Assembly (NCBI GenBank): GCA_017459985.1
Contig: JAFUBX010000022.1
Coordinates: forward strand, 1 to 64,000
Source of the DNA: Parasporobacterium sp.
GTDB taxonomy: Bacteria > Bacillota > Clostridia > Lachnospirales > Lachnospiraceae
DNA length: 64,000 bases
Direction: 5' to 3'
Below the pieces are notes generated by a model. The model had not been told where the DNA came from and did no database searches. It worked only from the letters and a program-made list of their open reading frames with translations. The position numbers and the translations under genes are program-made. Below, piece after piece: positions 26,411-35,238 of this stretch (position 1 is its first letter; every line of letters begins with the position of its first letter).

Positions 26411-26439
26411 ATTATAAAAACTTTATCGTATTAACGCAA
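26411..26439 (-). promoter_or_regulatory. Sigma-A promoter of the liv operon
   Basis: On the minus strand TTGCGT and TATAAT are 17 bp apart. The -35 box lies inside the last codons of the hydrolase gene and the leader to livK is about 90 bp. Confidence 0.75.
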
Positions 26440-27325
26440 GCTTTTTCAGGAAATCTTCCAGATATTTTCTGTAATTTTCTTCCCCCACATAGGCCGACTC
26501 CGCATGCTCCGCGCCGGGAAAGAGATGCAGTTCGCTGTATCCCTTTGTCACTTTCTGCATCGTTACGGAATGAGAACAGGGAATATAGCTGTCCTTTTCC
26601 CCGTGCATGAAAAGGATCGGGACGGTATTCTCCCGCAGGGCCTCCACCGGACGCATTTCATGAAAGAAATACCCATACCGGATCTTCGCGCAGAGGGAGG
26701 CGATATGCACGAAAAATGCCGGGATATGCATTCCCTTAAGCCCGGCTTCCATAATACTGGTGATCTCGCTGAAGCCGCAGTCATCCACGGCGAAATCAAC
26801 CTTCGGATGATATTTCAGGGAGGCGATCGTGGTCGCTCCTCCCAGGGACTCCCCATGGATTCCGAGGACCTTCAGGTCCGGATACCGCTTCCGGGTATCC
26901 TCGATCAGTACCGCAAGGTCCCGTCCTTCCCGGATCGAGAAGGTACAGAAGGTCTTCTCATTCTCCCCGTGGCCCCGCAGATCATGCAGAATGACCCGGA
27001 ATCCCAGATCCAGATACATCTTCGCATAGATCAGGACCGCAAACCGGTTGTGAGTATGTCCGTGGGTCACGATCGCATACTTTCCTTCGGGGCATCCGGA
27101 AGGTCCTTCCAGAAGCTGGGCATGCAGCAGATATCCATCATAGCTTCTGACGGTGTAATTGTCTGCGACCGCTTCATCATACCAGGAGATATCCACCCGT
27201 TCCCCCTGCCAGCCCCTGGTCTCCTCCAGCGTCTGCCGTTTCAGGGTCATGCTGTAATGCGCGAGATAAAACCCGAACACAGCCAGCAATGCAACGATAA
27301 TGATCAGGATGATCCCGACTGTCAT
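26423..27325 (-). CDS. Membrane-anchored alpha/beta hydrolase
   Basis: A 300-residue serine hydrolase of the alpha/beta fold. Residues 4-22 form a membrane helix with a short N terminus. The catalytic triad candidates are Ser160 in GESLGG, Asp245 in GEKDSYIP and His274 in AEHAES; HGHTHN near 88-93 supplies the oxyanion region. Similar proteins are annotated as BEM46-like or lysophospholipase-like, but the substrate is unknown. AGGAGGAACAGG precedes the ATG. It lies between the DtxR-type regulator terminator and the liv promoter, so it is probably a single-gene unit. Confidence 0.85.
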   Translation of the reverse strand: MTVGIILIIIVALLAVFGFYLAHYSMTLKRQTLEETRGWQGERVDISWYDEAVADNYTVRSYDGYLLHAQLLEGPSGCPEGKYAIVTHGHTHNRFAVLIYAKMYLDLGFRVILHDLRGHGENEKTFCTFSIREGRDLAVLIEDTRKRYPDLKVLGIHGESLGGATTIASLKYHPKVDFAVDDCGFSEITSIMEAGLKGMHIPAFFVHIASLCAKIRYGYFFHEMRPVEALRENTVPILFMHGEKDSYIPCSHSVTMQKVTKGYSELHLFPGAEHAESAYVGEENYRKYLEDFLKKLALIR

Positions 27326-27346
27326 TTCCTGTTCCTCCTCTCTGAT

Positions 27347-27393
27347 AAAAAACAGCCCATGTCCGGTCCTTTCCGGGGACGGATCACGGGCTG
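27347..27393 (-). terminator. Rho-independent terminator after the DtxR/MntR-type gene
   Basis: CAGCCC and GGGCTG form the base of a long GC-rich hairpin (CCGGTCC/GGGGACGG inside). On the minus strand it is followed by TTTTTT. It starts 25 bp after the regulator stop. Confidence 0.85.
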
Positions 27394-27417
27394 CTTTTCA
27401 GTACCGCGAATGGTTCC

Positions 27418-27792
27418 TTATACGTCCAGCGAATGCTTTGTCCTTATGTGTTCCTTGATTGCCCGGAACGATTCTTCGCTGATGACATGTTCCATCTTGC
27501 AGGCATCCTCCGCTGCCACCTCATCATTAACGCCCAGATCGACCAGCATTCTGGTCAGAACAATATGGCGTTCATAAATACTGGAGGCAAGCTGGTGGCC
27601 CTTCTCCGTGAGCGCGATATGGCCTTCGCTGTCCACGATAATATAGGCGTCCTGTTTCAGCTTTGCCACTGCCCTGCTGACGGAAGCTTTGGAAAATCCC
27701 ATTTCCTCTGCCACATCAATGGATCTGACGGTATTTTTTTTCTTTCCCAGAACCAAAATGGTTTCCAGATACATTTCACCTGATTCCTGCAT
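27418..27792 (-). CDS. DtxR/MntR-family metal-dependent regulator
   Basis: A 124-residue regulator with an N-terminal winged helix (SIDVAEEMGFSKASVSRAVA) and the DtxR-family metal and dimer helix AAEDACKMEHVIS. The SH3-like third domain of DtxR is absent, as in MntR-type proteins. AGGAGA lies 7 bp before the ATG. No manganese or iron transporter is adjacent, so its targets are elsewhere or include its own gene. It starts 43 bp after the sugar ABC ATPase gene and may receive read-through. Confidence 0.85.
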   Translation of the reverse strand: MQESGEMYLETILVLGKKKNTVRSIDVAEEMGFSKASVSRAVAKLKQDAYIIVDSEGHIALTEKGHQLASSIYERHIVLTRMLVDLGVNDEVAAEDACKMEHVISEESFRAIKEHIRTKHSLDV

Positions 27793-27834
27793 GCCGGATT
27801 CTCCTGTGATGTTGAAATATTCAGTGCCCGCCGA

Positions 27835-29013
27835 CTACCACTCCAGATTCTTCTGCGTCGTCCGGTCAAATACATGAACCACATCCGGGGTAAAGGTCAG
27901 ATCGATCTGTGCACCTGTGGTAAATTTATCAAAATCTTTCTTATCATTCAAGATGACAACCATGTCTTTTCCGTGAACATCTGTCAGATGAACGTGCATG
28001 GAGGACCCCATCAGCTCGGAAACCTCCACGGTTCCCCTGTATCCGGAGTCGGTCAGGATCACGTGCTCCGGACGGACGCCGACGATGACTTCCTGCTCGG
28101 CCACGTCATTTGCAGCCAGACGCGCCTGCTTCTCTTCCGACAGGACGACCGTGGTGCCCGGAAGCTCCACGGCATATTTGCCGTCTTTTTTGATCAGTCT
28201 GCCGTCCATCATGTTCATCTGCGGGGATCCGATGAATCCGGCCACGAACAGATTGGCGGGATGATCAAATACCTGCTGGGGCGTTCCGATCTGCTGGATA
28301 TAGCCATCCTTCATGATCACGATCCGGTCCCCCAGAGTCATGGCCTCTGTCTGGTCATGGGTGACATAGATAAAGGTGGTGTTGATCTTCTGGCGGAGCT
28401 TTAAGATCTCGGCACGCATCTGGTTTCTCAGCTTGGCGTCCAGGTTGGACAGCGGTTCGTCCATCAGGAAGACCTTGGGATTTCTGACGATGGCGCGGCC
28501 GATGGCAACACGCTGTCTCTGACCGCCGGACAGAGCCTTCGGCTTGCGGTCCAGATACTCGGTGATTCCCAGGATCTCTGCAGCCTCCCGGACCTTCACA
28601 TCAATCTCTTTCTTGTCCATATGCTTCAGCTTCAGGGAAAACGCCATATTATCATAAACGGACATATGGGGATACAGTGCGTAATTCTGGAAGACCATGG
28701 CGATATCCCGGTCCTTGGGGGCCACGCCGTTCATCAGTTCATCATCAATATACAGATCCCCTTCAGAGATGTCCTCCAGTCCGGCGATCATCCGGAGCGT
28801 GGTGGACTTGCCGCATCCGGAAGGTCCTACCAGCACGATGAATTCCTTGTCCGCGATATCCAGGTTAAATGCCTGCACTGCCACCACGCCCTTATCCGTG
28901 ATCTGCAGATTGCCGGTCTTATGCTCGGTCTTTTTGCCTTTTGCTTTTTTCTTTTTCTGATCTCCCGACATGGGATAGATTTTCTTGATATCTTTTAAAA
29001 TCACTCTGGCCAT
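27835..29013 (-). CDS. Sugar ABC transporter ATP-binding protein (UgpC/MsmK type)
   Basis: A 392-residue CUT1-type ATPase with GPSGCGKST (63-71), LSGGQRQRVAIGRA, FLMDEPLSNLDAKLR and a C-terminal TOBE-type regulatory region. Compared with the family it has an extra Lys-rich segment at about 15-41 between the first strands. It lies at the end of the cellobiose phosphorylase/sugar ABC unit, following both permeases. UgpC/MsmK ATPases often serve several CUT1 importers, so it may not be limited to this one. Confidence 0.93.
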   Translation of the reverse strand: MARVILKDIKKIYPMSGDQKKKKAKGKKTEHKTGNLQITDKGVVAVQAFNLDIADKEFIVLVGPSGCGKSTTLRMIAGLEDISEGDLYIDDELMNGVAPKDRDIAMVFQNYALYPHMSVYDNMAFSLKLKHMDKKEIDVKVREAAEILGITEYLDRKPKALSGGQRQRVAIGRAIVRNPKVFLMDEPLSNLDAKLRNQMRAEILKLRQKINTTFIYVTHDQTEAMTLGDRIVIMKDGYIQQIGTPQQVFDHPANLFVAGFIGSPQMNMMDGRLIKKDGKYAVELPGTTVVLSEEKQARLAANDVAEQEVIVGVRPEHVILTDSGYRGTVEVSELMGSSMHVHLTDVHGKDMVVILNDKKDFDKFTTGAQIDLTFTPDVVHVFDRTTQKNLEW

Positions 29014-29077
29014 TTTTTTATCCTTCCTAATATTAAAATTTAATATGAAAGTGCATCATCCGGGTTCCGGATCAGCG

Positions 29078-29947
29078 TCAACCCTTGACAGATCCTGAGG
29101 TGACACCCTTGATAATGTTCCGGTTCAGGATCAGATAAACGATCACGACCGGCAGGATCGCTAACAGGATGAACATGTAAACCTTACCCATATCAAACTT
29201 GGAATAGTCTGCGGATCTTAACTGTGCGATCATGATAGGCACTGTCTTCAGCTCCGACTTTGTAAGGAGCAGGGACGGCAGGAAGTAGTTATTCCAGGAT
29301 GCCACGAAGGTGAAGATCAGCTGAACGGCCAGAGCCGGTTTCAGCATCGGCAGAATGACCCGGTTAAAGGTGAAGAACTCGTTGCTTCCGTCCACCCGGG
29401 CCGCTTCCACGATCTCCATGGGAAGCACTGCCTCCATGTACTGCTTCATATAGAAGAAGACCACGGGGCTGGCGATTCCCGGAAGGATCAGCATCAGATA
29501 ATTGTTGGTCAGTCCGAATTTGTAGCAGATCTGCACGAAACCGGATGCAGCTACCTGCGACGGAATGACCATGATCGCCAGGATGAACCAGTAGGCGAAT
29601 TTCTTTCCCCGGAAATTATATGCATGGATCCCGTAGGCCGTCAGAGCGGAAAAGTAGGTTGCGCAGATGGCAGACAATGCTGCGATCAGAAAACTGTTCA
29701 GCATACCCCGGGGAATATTAATCGAGGAATCATTCCAGGCATTTACAAGATTCTGAATGAAATGGGTACTTGGAATCAGTGTAAACCCTCCCTGTAATTC
29801 CCCGTTGGATCTGGTCGAGTTAATGATCAGCATATAAAAGGAAAACAGGCAAAGAATCGTAAGGATCGCAAGAATGATATAAACGATGATCCTGACAATC
29901 GTAAGCTGCGCAATGGCTTTTTTGCTGTTAACTGTATTGGTATTCAT
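29078..29947 (-). CDS. Carbohydrate ABC transporter permease (MalG type)
   Basis: A 289-residue integral membrane protein with six hydrophobic segments and the EAA loop VEAARVDGSNEFFTFNRVILP. CUT1 family, second permease. It starts three bases after the stop of the first permease and is the membrane partner of the 29951 gene. Confidence 0.92.
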   Translation of the reverse strand: MNTNTVNSKKAIAQLTIVRIIVYIILAILTILCLFSFYMLIINSTRSNGELQGGFTLIPSTHFIQNLVNAWNDSSINIPRGMLNSFLIAALSAICATYFSALTAYGIHAYNFRGKKFAYWFILAIMVIPSQVAASGFVQICYKFGLTNNYLMLILPGIASPVVFFYMKQYMEAVLPMEIVEAARVDGSNEFFTFNRVILPMLKPALAVQLIFTFVASWNNYFLPSLLLTKSELKTVPIMIAQLRSADYSKFDMGKVYMFILLAILPVVIVYLILNRNIIKGVTSGSVKG

Positions 29948-29950
29948 AAT

Positions 29951-30883
29951 TTACGCCTCCTCTGACTGTGTTCTCAGGCTTCTGAAGGTAATCAGGCTCA
30001 GAATACCCGTAACAATAAACAGGATCACGGAAACCGCGCCGGACATACCATAATTCTTTCCGGACAGGAAATTGTTCAGATACATAACCAGAGTCATGGT
30101 CGTCCTGTTCGGTACACCGAATCCGTTGGTGAGAACCTGAGGAACATCGAACATCTGCAGACCGCCGATCATCGCTGTGATAATGGTATAGACCAGAATC
30201 GGTTTCAGCAGAGGAAGGGTCACTCTGAAAAACGTCTGCAGAGAATTGGCTCCGTCAATATTGGCTGCTTCAAACATACTCTGATCGATGCCCATGATGC
30301 CCGCCATCAGAAGGATGGTGGTGTTTCCGAACCACATCAGGAAGTTCATCAGGGCGATCATTCCCCGGACCGTGACCGTCATGGAGAAAAAGTCGATGGT
30401 GGCATCCGCCCATCCCATGGCCTGGATCACCTGATTGACCGGTCCCACATTGGAAAACAGGGTAAAGAACAGCATGGAAAAAGCCGAAGCCATGATCATA
30501 TTCGGCATATAGATAACTGCCTTGAAAAAGCCCTGGCCTTTGATTTTCAGACGGTAGCTGGTGAAGAAAATCGCCAGTAGCAGAGCGATCACGATCTGCG
30601 GAATAGCTCCCTCCACCCACATCAGCAGGGTATTTCCGGTATATTTTAATATATCAATCGTCCCGTTGGCATCCGGCGTAAACAGGGAAACGAAGTTCCT
30701 TAAGCCGACAAAATTAGGTCCTACGATGGTAAGCCCGGAACGATAATTTTCGAAAAATGCGTTATAAATGGTAATAATCTGAGGTGCCAGTGAAAAAATA
30801 ATATAGGCAATAAAGAAAGGGGCAATGAAGATAAGTCCCCATTTAGCATAACTCACATGCCGTTTCTCTTTCTTTTCTTTCAT
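29951..30883 (-). CDS. Carbohydrate ABC transporter permease (MalF type)
   Basis: About 310 residues with six or seven hydrophobic segments and the EAA loop FEAANIDGANSLQTFFRVTLP. The ATG at 30883 was preferred over a TTG at 30889 because of AAGGGG seven to eight bases upstream. It follows the binding-protein gene after a hairpin-bearing gap and forms the CUT1 channel with the MalG-type protein. Confidence 0.92.
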   Translation of the reverse strand: MKEKKEKRHVSYAKWGLIFIAPFFIAYIIFSLAPQIITIYNAFFENYRSGLTIVGPNFVGLRNFVSLFTPDANGTIDILKYTGNTLLMWVEGAIPQIVIALLLAIFFTSYRLKIKGQGFFKAVIYMPNMIMASAFSMLFFTLFSNVGPVNQVIQAMGWADATIDFFSMTVTVRGMIALMNFLMWFGNTTILLMAGIMGIDQSMFEAANIDGANSLQTFFRVTLPLLKPILVYTIITAMIGGLQMFDVPQVLTNGFGVPNRTTMTLVMYLNNFLSGKNYGMSGAVSVILFIVTGILSLITFRSLRTQSEEA

Positions 30884-30972
30884 AATCAATTCCCCTTCAG
30901 ATCAGCTTCCTGCTGATCTGCATTCTTTCTGAGTCGTTCTGTTTCCACGGGGAAATCCCCCTAAACAGCAGA

Positions 30973-31000
30973 ACAGGGCAAGGTAGAAACCTTGCCCTGT
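30973..31000 (-). promoter_or_regulatory. Intercistronic hairpin after the sugar-binding protein gene
   Basis: ACAGGGCAAGG and CCTTGCCCTGT form an 11-bp perfect stem with a 6-base loop, 15 bp after the stop codon. Without a clean T-run it is likely to be a processing or partial-termination site that favours expression of the binding protein. Confidence 0.7.
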
Positions 31001-31014
31001 AAAAAGCCGAATCG

Positions 31015-32349
31015 TTACGGAGTAACAACTTCCGGATAGGACTCGTTGATGTACTTGTAGAAGTTTGCAAGTGCCTCATCCTTTGTGGATCCGCCTCTGT
31101 AGAAGTCCTGAAGGTTGTTCTGCAGGCCCTCGTTGCAAAGCTGATCATAGATGGTGCCGTTTTCAAACTTGATATTCTTAGCCATTTCCACGAATACTGC
31201 GGTAGCGTTCTGTCCGCCTAAGAACTCAACGCCGAATGCCGGATCTTCTGCGAACTTGCCGTTCACTGCCTGATTGTTGGAGAACTGAGCTTCATTGACA
31301 ACCAGCTCTTCGCAGACTGCTTCATCGTTGATGAAGGTGTTCATAACATCAGCAACCATGGTCGGGTTGTCGGTTCCTGCCGGAGCAAGGATCCATGTGC
31401 CGCCCCAGAAATGAGCCATAGGTCCTTCGCAGATTGCCCAGTCGCCGGGGCATCCTTTTTCCGGATCCTGTGCATTGCCCATGGAGAAGTTGAAGTACCA
31501 TGCCGGTCCGAAATAGCACATGGTCTTTCCTTCTGCAAACATCTGTGCGGTGCATTCATCTTCCCAGATACCGGAGGTCAGGGACTCTTCCTTCTCCATC
31601 ATGGAGTCGGTCAGGTCGATCCACTGCTGTACTTCTGCCGGAATCTGAAGAGCGCCGTCAACAACCCACGGTGTGGAAGCGTTGTTGGAGAACGGACGGT
31701 AGGTAGCTGCGAAGGAAGCGGTCATGTAGTAGCCTTTTTCCTTAGCCTGGTCAGCAACTGCTGCGAATTTATCCCAGTCACTTAATGCTTCCTGAACTTC
31801 TGCCGGATCATCGGTTCCGAGAACGTCCTTTGCGATGGAACGGCGATAGATCAGAGCGGACGGGCAGCACTGGAAGGAAACACCCTTCACAACGCCGTTG
31901 GCATCAGAAGCAGCCTGTACGGTGTACTCATAAGCATTGGAAAAATCCGTAACGCCGAGTGCGCCGACATCCTGTGTCAGTTCGCTGCCTGTATATTTCA
32001 GAATATAGTCAGCTTCTGCCAGGAACATATCAACCTTATCATCTGCAGATGCATTTTCCTGATTCAGCAGAGCTTCATCCAATGCATTCTGGTATGCGCC
32101 GCCATCAGACGGAACGATGATCCAGTTTACGGTCACGCCTTCCGGAACCTGATAATACTTCTCAAAGAATCCCTTGAATTCTTCGTTCCAGGCATAGATG
32201 TTGAATACGGTGCCTTCGCCTTCTGCTGTAACGCCTTCATGCATTACAATCTCCTCAGCGGGAGCTTCTGCTTCCTCTGCGAATGCCGGAACTGCCAGCA
32301 TTGTCAGAACCATTGCTGAAGCCAGGATCAATGCAAGTAACTTTTTCAT
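31015..32349 (-). CDS. Carbohydrate ABC transporter substrate-binding protein
   Basis: A 444-residue extracellular binding protein of the CUT1 type. The signal peptide ends VPAFA-EE, followed by an acidic linker. No lipobox is present. The tail TLQDFYRG-like NLQDFYRGGSTKDEALANF is typical of these proteins. It is encoded directly after cellobiose phosphorylase and before two permeases, so cellobiose or short beta-glucans are the likely ligands. An AT-rich 163-bp leader separates it from the phosphorylase gene and may contain a second promoter. Confidence 0.9.
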   Translation of the reverse strand: MKKLLALILASAMVLTMLAVPAFAEEAEAPAEEIVMHEGVTAEGEGTVFNIYAWNEEFKGFFEKYYQVPEGVTVNWIIVPSDGGAYQNALDEALLNQENASADDKVDMFLAEADYILKYTGSELTQDVGALGVTDFSNAYEYTVQAASDANGVVKGVSFQCCPSALIYRRSIAKDVLGTDDPAEVQEALSDWDKFAAVADQAKEKGYYMTASFAATYRPFSNNASTPWVVDGALQIPAEVQQWIDLTDSMMEKEESLTSGIWEDECTAQMFAEGKTMCYFGPAWYFNFSMGNAQDPEKGCPGDWAICEGPMAHFWGGTWILAPAGTDNPTMVADVMNTFINDEAVCEELVVNEAQFSNNQAVNGKFAEDPAFGVEFLGGQNATAVFVEMAKNIKFENGTIYDQLCNEGLQNNLQDFYRGGSTKDEALANFYKYINESYPEVVTP

Positions 32350-32512
32350 ATGAATTCCTCCTTCTTTTTGATCCCTGTCGGGAACTAAATTTACATTTCC
32401 GATTCTAACACATTCTTTGAAAAAGAAAATAGCACAAAATATTTATGTGATATTTGTACAAAAGTGTGCACAATAGATTGTTAATTTTGTCACATACAAG
32501 CTGATGGAGGGG

Positions 32513-34999
32513 TTAGCCCATTGTAACCACAACCTGTACTTCCGGTTCGGAGGAGGGGGGCAGGATCACATTTTTCTGAGCCGTGACCGGAAGCTCCTTC
32601 CCGTCCATCACGGCGGAAACGATCCCCTGCTGCACATGAGCCGCATTGTCGATCATGATATGATAGGTCGTTCCCCGGAACTGACGGTCCGCCAGAATGC
32701 CCTGCCAGTCTTTCGGGATGACCGGATCGATCTTCAGTCCCTCCAGCTCCGGCTTGATCCCCAGGATATACTGGGAAAGGCAGGCAAATGTCCAGGCTGC
32801 GGTTCCGGTGAGCCAGCTGTTCTTGGCTTCTCCGAAGGTAGGCGCATCCTTTCCTGCCACCATCTGACTGTATACATAAGGCTCTGTCCTGTGGATCTCA
32901 CTGATCTCCTCGATAAATGCCGGACAGGTCTTTTGGTAAATCTCAAAGGCCCGGTCCCCGTGTCCCAGGACGGTCTCTGCGCAGACGATCCAGGGATTGT
33001 TGTGGCAGAAGATTCCGGCGTTTTCCTTGTATCCCGGCGGATAGCTGGAGACCTCTCCCAGATTCAGACGGTAGGTCGTGTACGCCGGCTGGAGCAGCAC
33101 GATACCATACTGGGTATCCAGATATTTCTCCACACTCTCGAGAGCCTTCGCCGCTTCGCCGGTCTCCTTTCCGACGCCCGCCATAACGCACATTCCCTGA
33201 GGTTCGATAAAGATCTTTCCTTCGTCGCAGACGTGACTGCCTACGGGTTTGCTGAAGGCGTCATAGGCGCGGAGGAACCATTCTCCGTCCCATCCATCGG
33301 TCAGAATGGCCGTTTCCATCTTCTTCACCGAGCGCTCGATCCGCTTTGCCTCATTGATCAGGTCCTTATCTTCTTTGATCTTTGCCATCTGGCGGCAGAT
33401 CCGGGCGTAGGCCGAGGCGTATTTCACATACATGCCGGCGATAAACACACTCTCCGCCACCGGTCCTTCCGACGGCCCTGTTGTCTGGAAGCTCTCTCCC
33501 GGGGTGTCGGAGAAACAGTTCAGGTTCAGGCAGTCGTTCCAGTCTGCCCGTCCGATCAACGGCAGTTTATGAGGTCCTAAATGGGTGGCAGTATAGTTCA
33601 CGCTTCTTCGTAAATGTTCCATCAGCGGCTGGGCCAGAGACGGGTCGTTATCAAAATCCACCATTTCGTCCAGGATCGTATAATCCCCGGTCTCCGCAAG
33701 ATATGCCTCCGTGCCGGCCACCAGCCACAGCGGATCGTCATTGAATCCGGAGCCGACCGCCAGATTGCCCTTCTTGGTCAGGGGCTGGTACTGATGATAG
33801 GCGCTGCCGTCCGGGAACTGGGTCGCCGCGATATCCAGGATCCGCTCCCGGGCCCGTTCCGGAATAATATGCACAAAGCCCAGCAGGTCCTGGCAGGAAT
33901 CCCGAAATCCCATGCCCCGTCCCATGCCGCTTTCGAAATAGCTGGCGGAACGGCTCATATTAAATGTCACCATACACTGATACTGATTCCAGATATTTAC
34001 CATCCGGTTGATCTTCTCGGTGGTCAGGCTGTCCCCGGTCTGCACACTCGCCTGATACCGGGAAAGCAGTCCTGCCCAGTATTCCTTTAACGCCGCCAGA
34101 CTTTCCTCAAAATCCGCCCGGCTCTGATACCGGCCGATCATTTCATGCGCTTTCTTCTTATTGACAATATCCGGGGCTTCCCATTTCTCCTCTGCCGCGT
34201 TTTCAATATAGCCCAGTCCCAGAAGCAGGTTTCTGCTTTCTCCCGGATCCAGGATCACATGGAACTGCATCGCGCCCACCGGGGCCCAGCCATGGGCAAC
34301 GCTTCCGGTGCAGCTGCCCTTCTGTACGGCCTGCGGCATGGCGGCTCCTGCATACAGACCGCAGAAGGCATCTCTGGAGGTATCAAATCCGTCAAAAGGC
34401 TCATTTGCCCAGAAGAATGCGTAATGATCTCTTCGTTCCCGGTACTCGGTTTTGTGATAGATGGCGTTCGGCTCGATCTCCATTTCTCCGCAGGAGAAAT
34501 TCCGCTGGAAATTGGAAGAATCATCCATGGCGTCCCAGAGGCAGAATTCGATATAAGGAAAGACATCGAATTCCTTACGGTCATCGGACTCATTGGTCAG
34601 ATCAAGATTCATCAGCAGGCAGTTGTCCCCCTGGGGAACCAGAAGGGTCTGCTCTGCCCGGATCCCGTTTTTGGATCCTTCGATCACGGTATACCCCAGG
34701 CCATGACGGCACCGGTAACTGTCCAGTTCGCAGCGCACCGGCATCCATCCGGGATTCCAGATGGTTTCCCCGTCCCGGATGTAGACACGAAAACCTTCCA
34801 TATCCATGGGACTGTTGTTGTAGCGGTATCTGGTGATCCGTCTGAGCCGGGCGTCCCTATAAAAGGCATATCCGCCCGCGGTATTGGACAACAAGGTGAA
34901 GAAGCCGTCCGTTCCCAGATAGTTGATCCACGGAAGCGGTGTCTGCGGAGTTGTGATCACATATTCCTTATTGTTGTCATCGAAATATCCAAATCTCAT
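32513..34999 (-). CDS. Cellobiose phosphorylase (GH94)
   Basis: An 828-residue cytoplasmic enzyme that splits cellobiose with phosphate to glucose 1-phosphate and glucose. The N terminus contains [17 protein letters not shown], strongly conserved in clostridial and ruminococcal cellobiose phosphorylases. Asp489 in [12 protein letters not shown] corresponds in position to the catalytic Asp490 known from Cellvibrio gilvus, and WLTGTAAW near the C terminus is also a GH94 block. It is the first gene of the sugar ABC unit, behind a good promoter and repeated operator-like sites. Specificity for cellobiose rather than cellodextrin or laminaribiose is inferred. Confidence 0.92.
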   Translation of the reverse strand: MRFGYFDDNNKEYVITTPQTPLPWINYLGTDGFFTLLSNTAGGYAFYRDARLRRITRYRYNNSPMDMEGFRVYIRDGETIWNPGWMPVRCELDSYRCRHGLGYTVIEGSKNGIRAEQTLLVPQGDNCLLMNLDLTNESDDRKEFDVFPYIEFCLWDAMDDSSNFQRNFSCGEMEIEPNAIYHKTEYRERRDHYAFFWANEPFDGFDTSRDAFCGLYAGAAMPQAVQKGSCTGSVAHGWAPVGAMQFHVILDPGESRNLLLGLGYIENAAEEKWEAPDIVNKKKAHEMIGRYQSRADFEESLAALKEYWAGLLSRYQASVQTGDSLTTEKINRMVNIWNQYQCMVTFNMSRSASYFESGMGRGMGFRDSCQDLLGFVHIIPERARERILDIAATQFPDGSAYHQYQPLTKKGNLAVGSGFNDDPLWLVAGTEAYLAETGDYTILDEMVDFDNDPSLAQPLMEHLRRSVNYTATHLGPHKLPLIGRADWNDCLNLNCFSDTPGESFQTTGPSEGPVAESVFIAGMYVKYASAYARICRQMAKIKEDKDLINEAKRIERSVKKMETAILTDGWDGEWFLRAYDAFSKPVGSHVCDEGKIFIEPQGMCVMAGVGKETGEAAKALESVEKYLDTQYGIVLLQPAYTTYRLNLGEVSSYPPGYKENAGIFCHNNPWIVCAETVLGHGDRAFEIYQKTCPAFIEEISEIHRTEPYVYSQMVAGKDAPTFGEAKNSWLTGTAAWTFACLSQYILGIKPELEGLKIDPVIPKDWQGILADRQFRGTTYHIMIDNAAHVQQGIVSAVMDGKELPVTAQKNVILPPSSEPEVQVVVTMG

Positions 35000-35044
35000 A
35001 GCTGCTCCTCTCCTGATTCATTTTTTTTGCAATTCTGTCTTTAC

Positions 35045-35089
35045 GCGAATCGCGTCTGTCTGCAAATCTTGTGTTTGCGAATCGCGTCT
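35045..35089. promoter_or_regulatory. Two operator-like GCGAATCGCGTCT repeats
   Basis: GCGAATCGCGTCT occurs at 35045-35057 and again at 35077-35089. Each core GCGA-A-TCGC is an inverted repeat. The copies are 32 bp apart, close to three helical turns, and lie in the leader downstream of the promoter, a layout that suits a repressor of the cellobiose unit. The regulator is not in the immediate vicinity. Confidence 0.55.
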
Positions 35090-35113
35090 TCCGACAAAGC
35101 GTCTTTCATGTCC

Positions 35114-35142
35114 AATTTATTCTTTACGGCGGCGGATGTCAA
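35114..35142 (-). promoter_or_regulatory. Sigma-A promoter of the cellobiose phosphorylase unit
   Basis: A perfect TTGACA is followed after 17 bp by TAAATT on the minus strand, about 115 bp before the ATG. The ribosome binding site is AGGAGAGGAG. Confidence 0.7.
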
Positions 35143-35172
35143 TATTTAACCGGCTTTTCCCTCGACGCAGGA

Positions 35173-35201
35173 AGGGCCGCCGCATAGTCTGCGGCAGCCC
35201 T
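35173..35201 (-). terminator. Hairpin after cbiK
   Basis: A 12-position stem with one mismatch (AGGGCTGCCGCA with TGCGGCGGCCCT on the minus strand) lies 38 bp after the cbiK stop. The T-run is stronger on the plus strand, so the hairpin may work in either direction. Confidence 0.6.
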
Positions 35202-35238
35202 GTGCTTTTTTATATCTCTTATGAAATTGTGCGGGTTT

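Noticed and set aside
32350-32512. Promoter for the CUT1 binding-protein gene in the AT-rich leader
   Set aside because: A TAGAAT is present but no convincing -35 at proper distance, so I did not list it as a feature.
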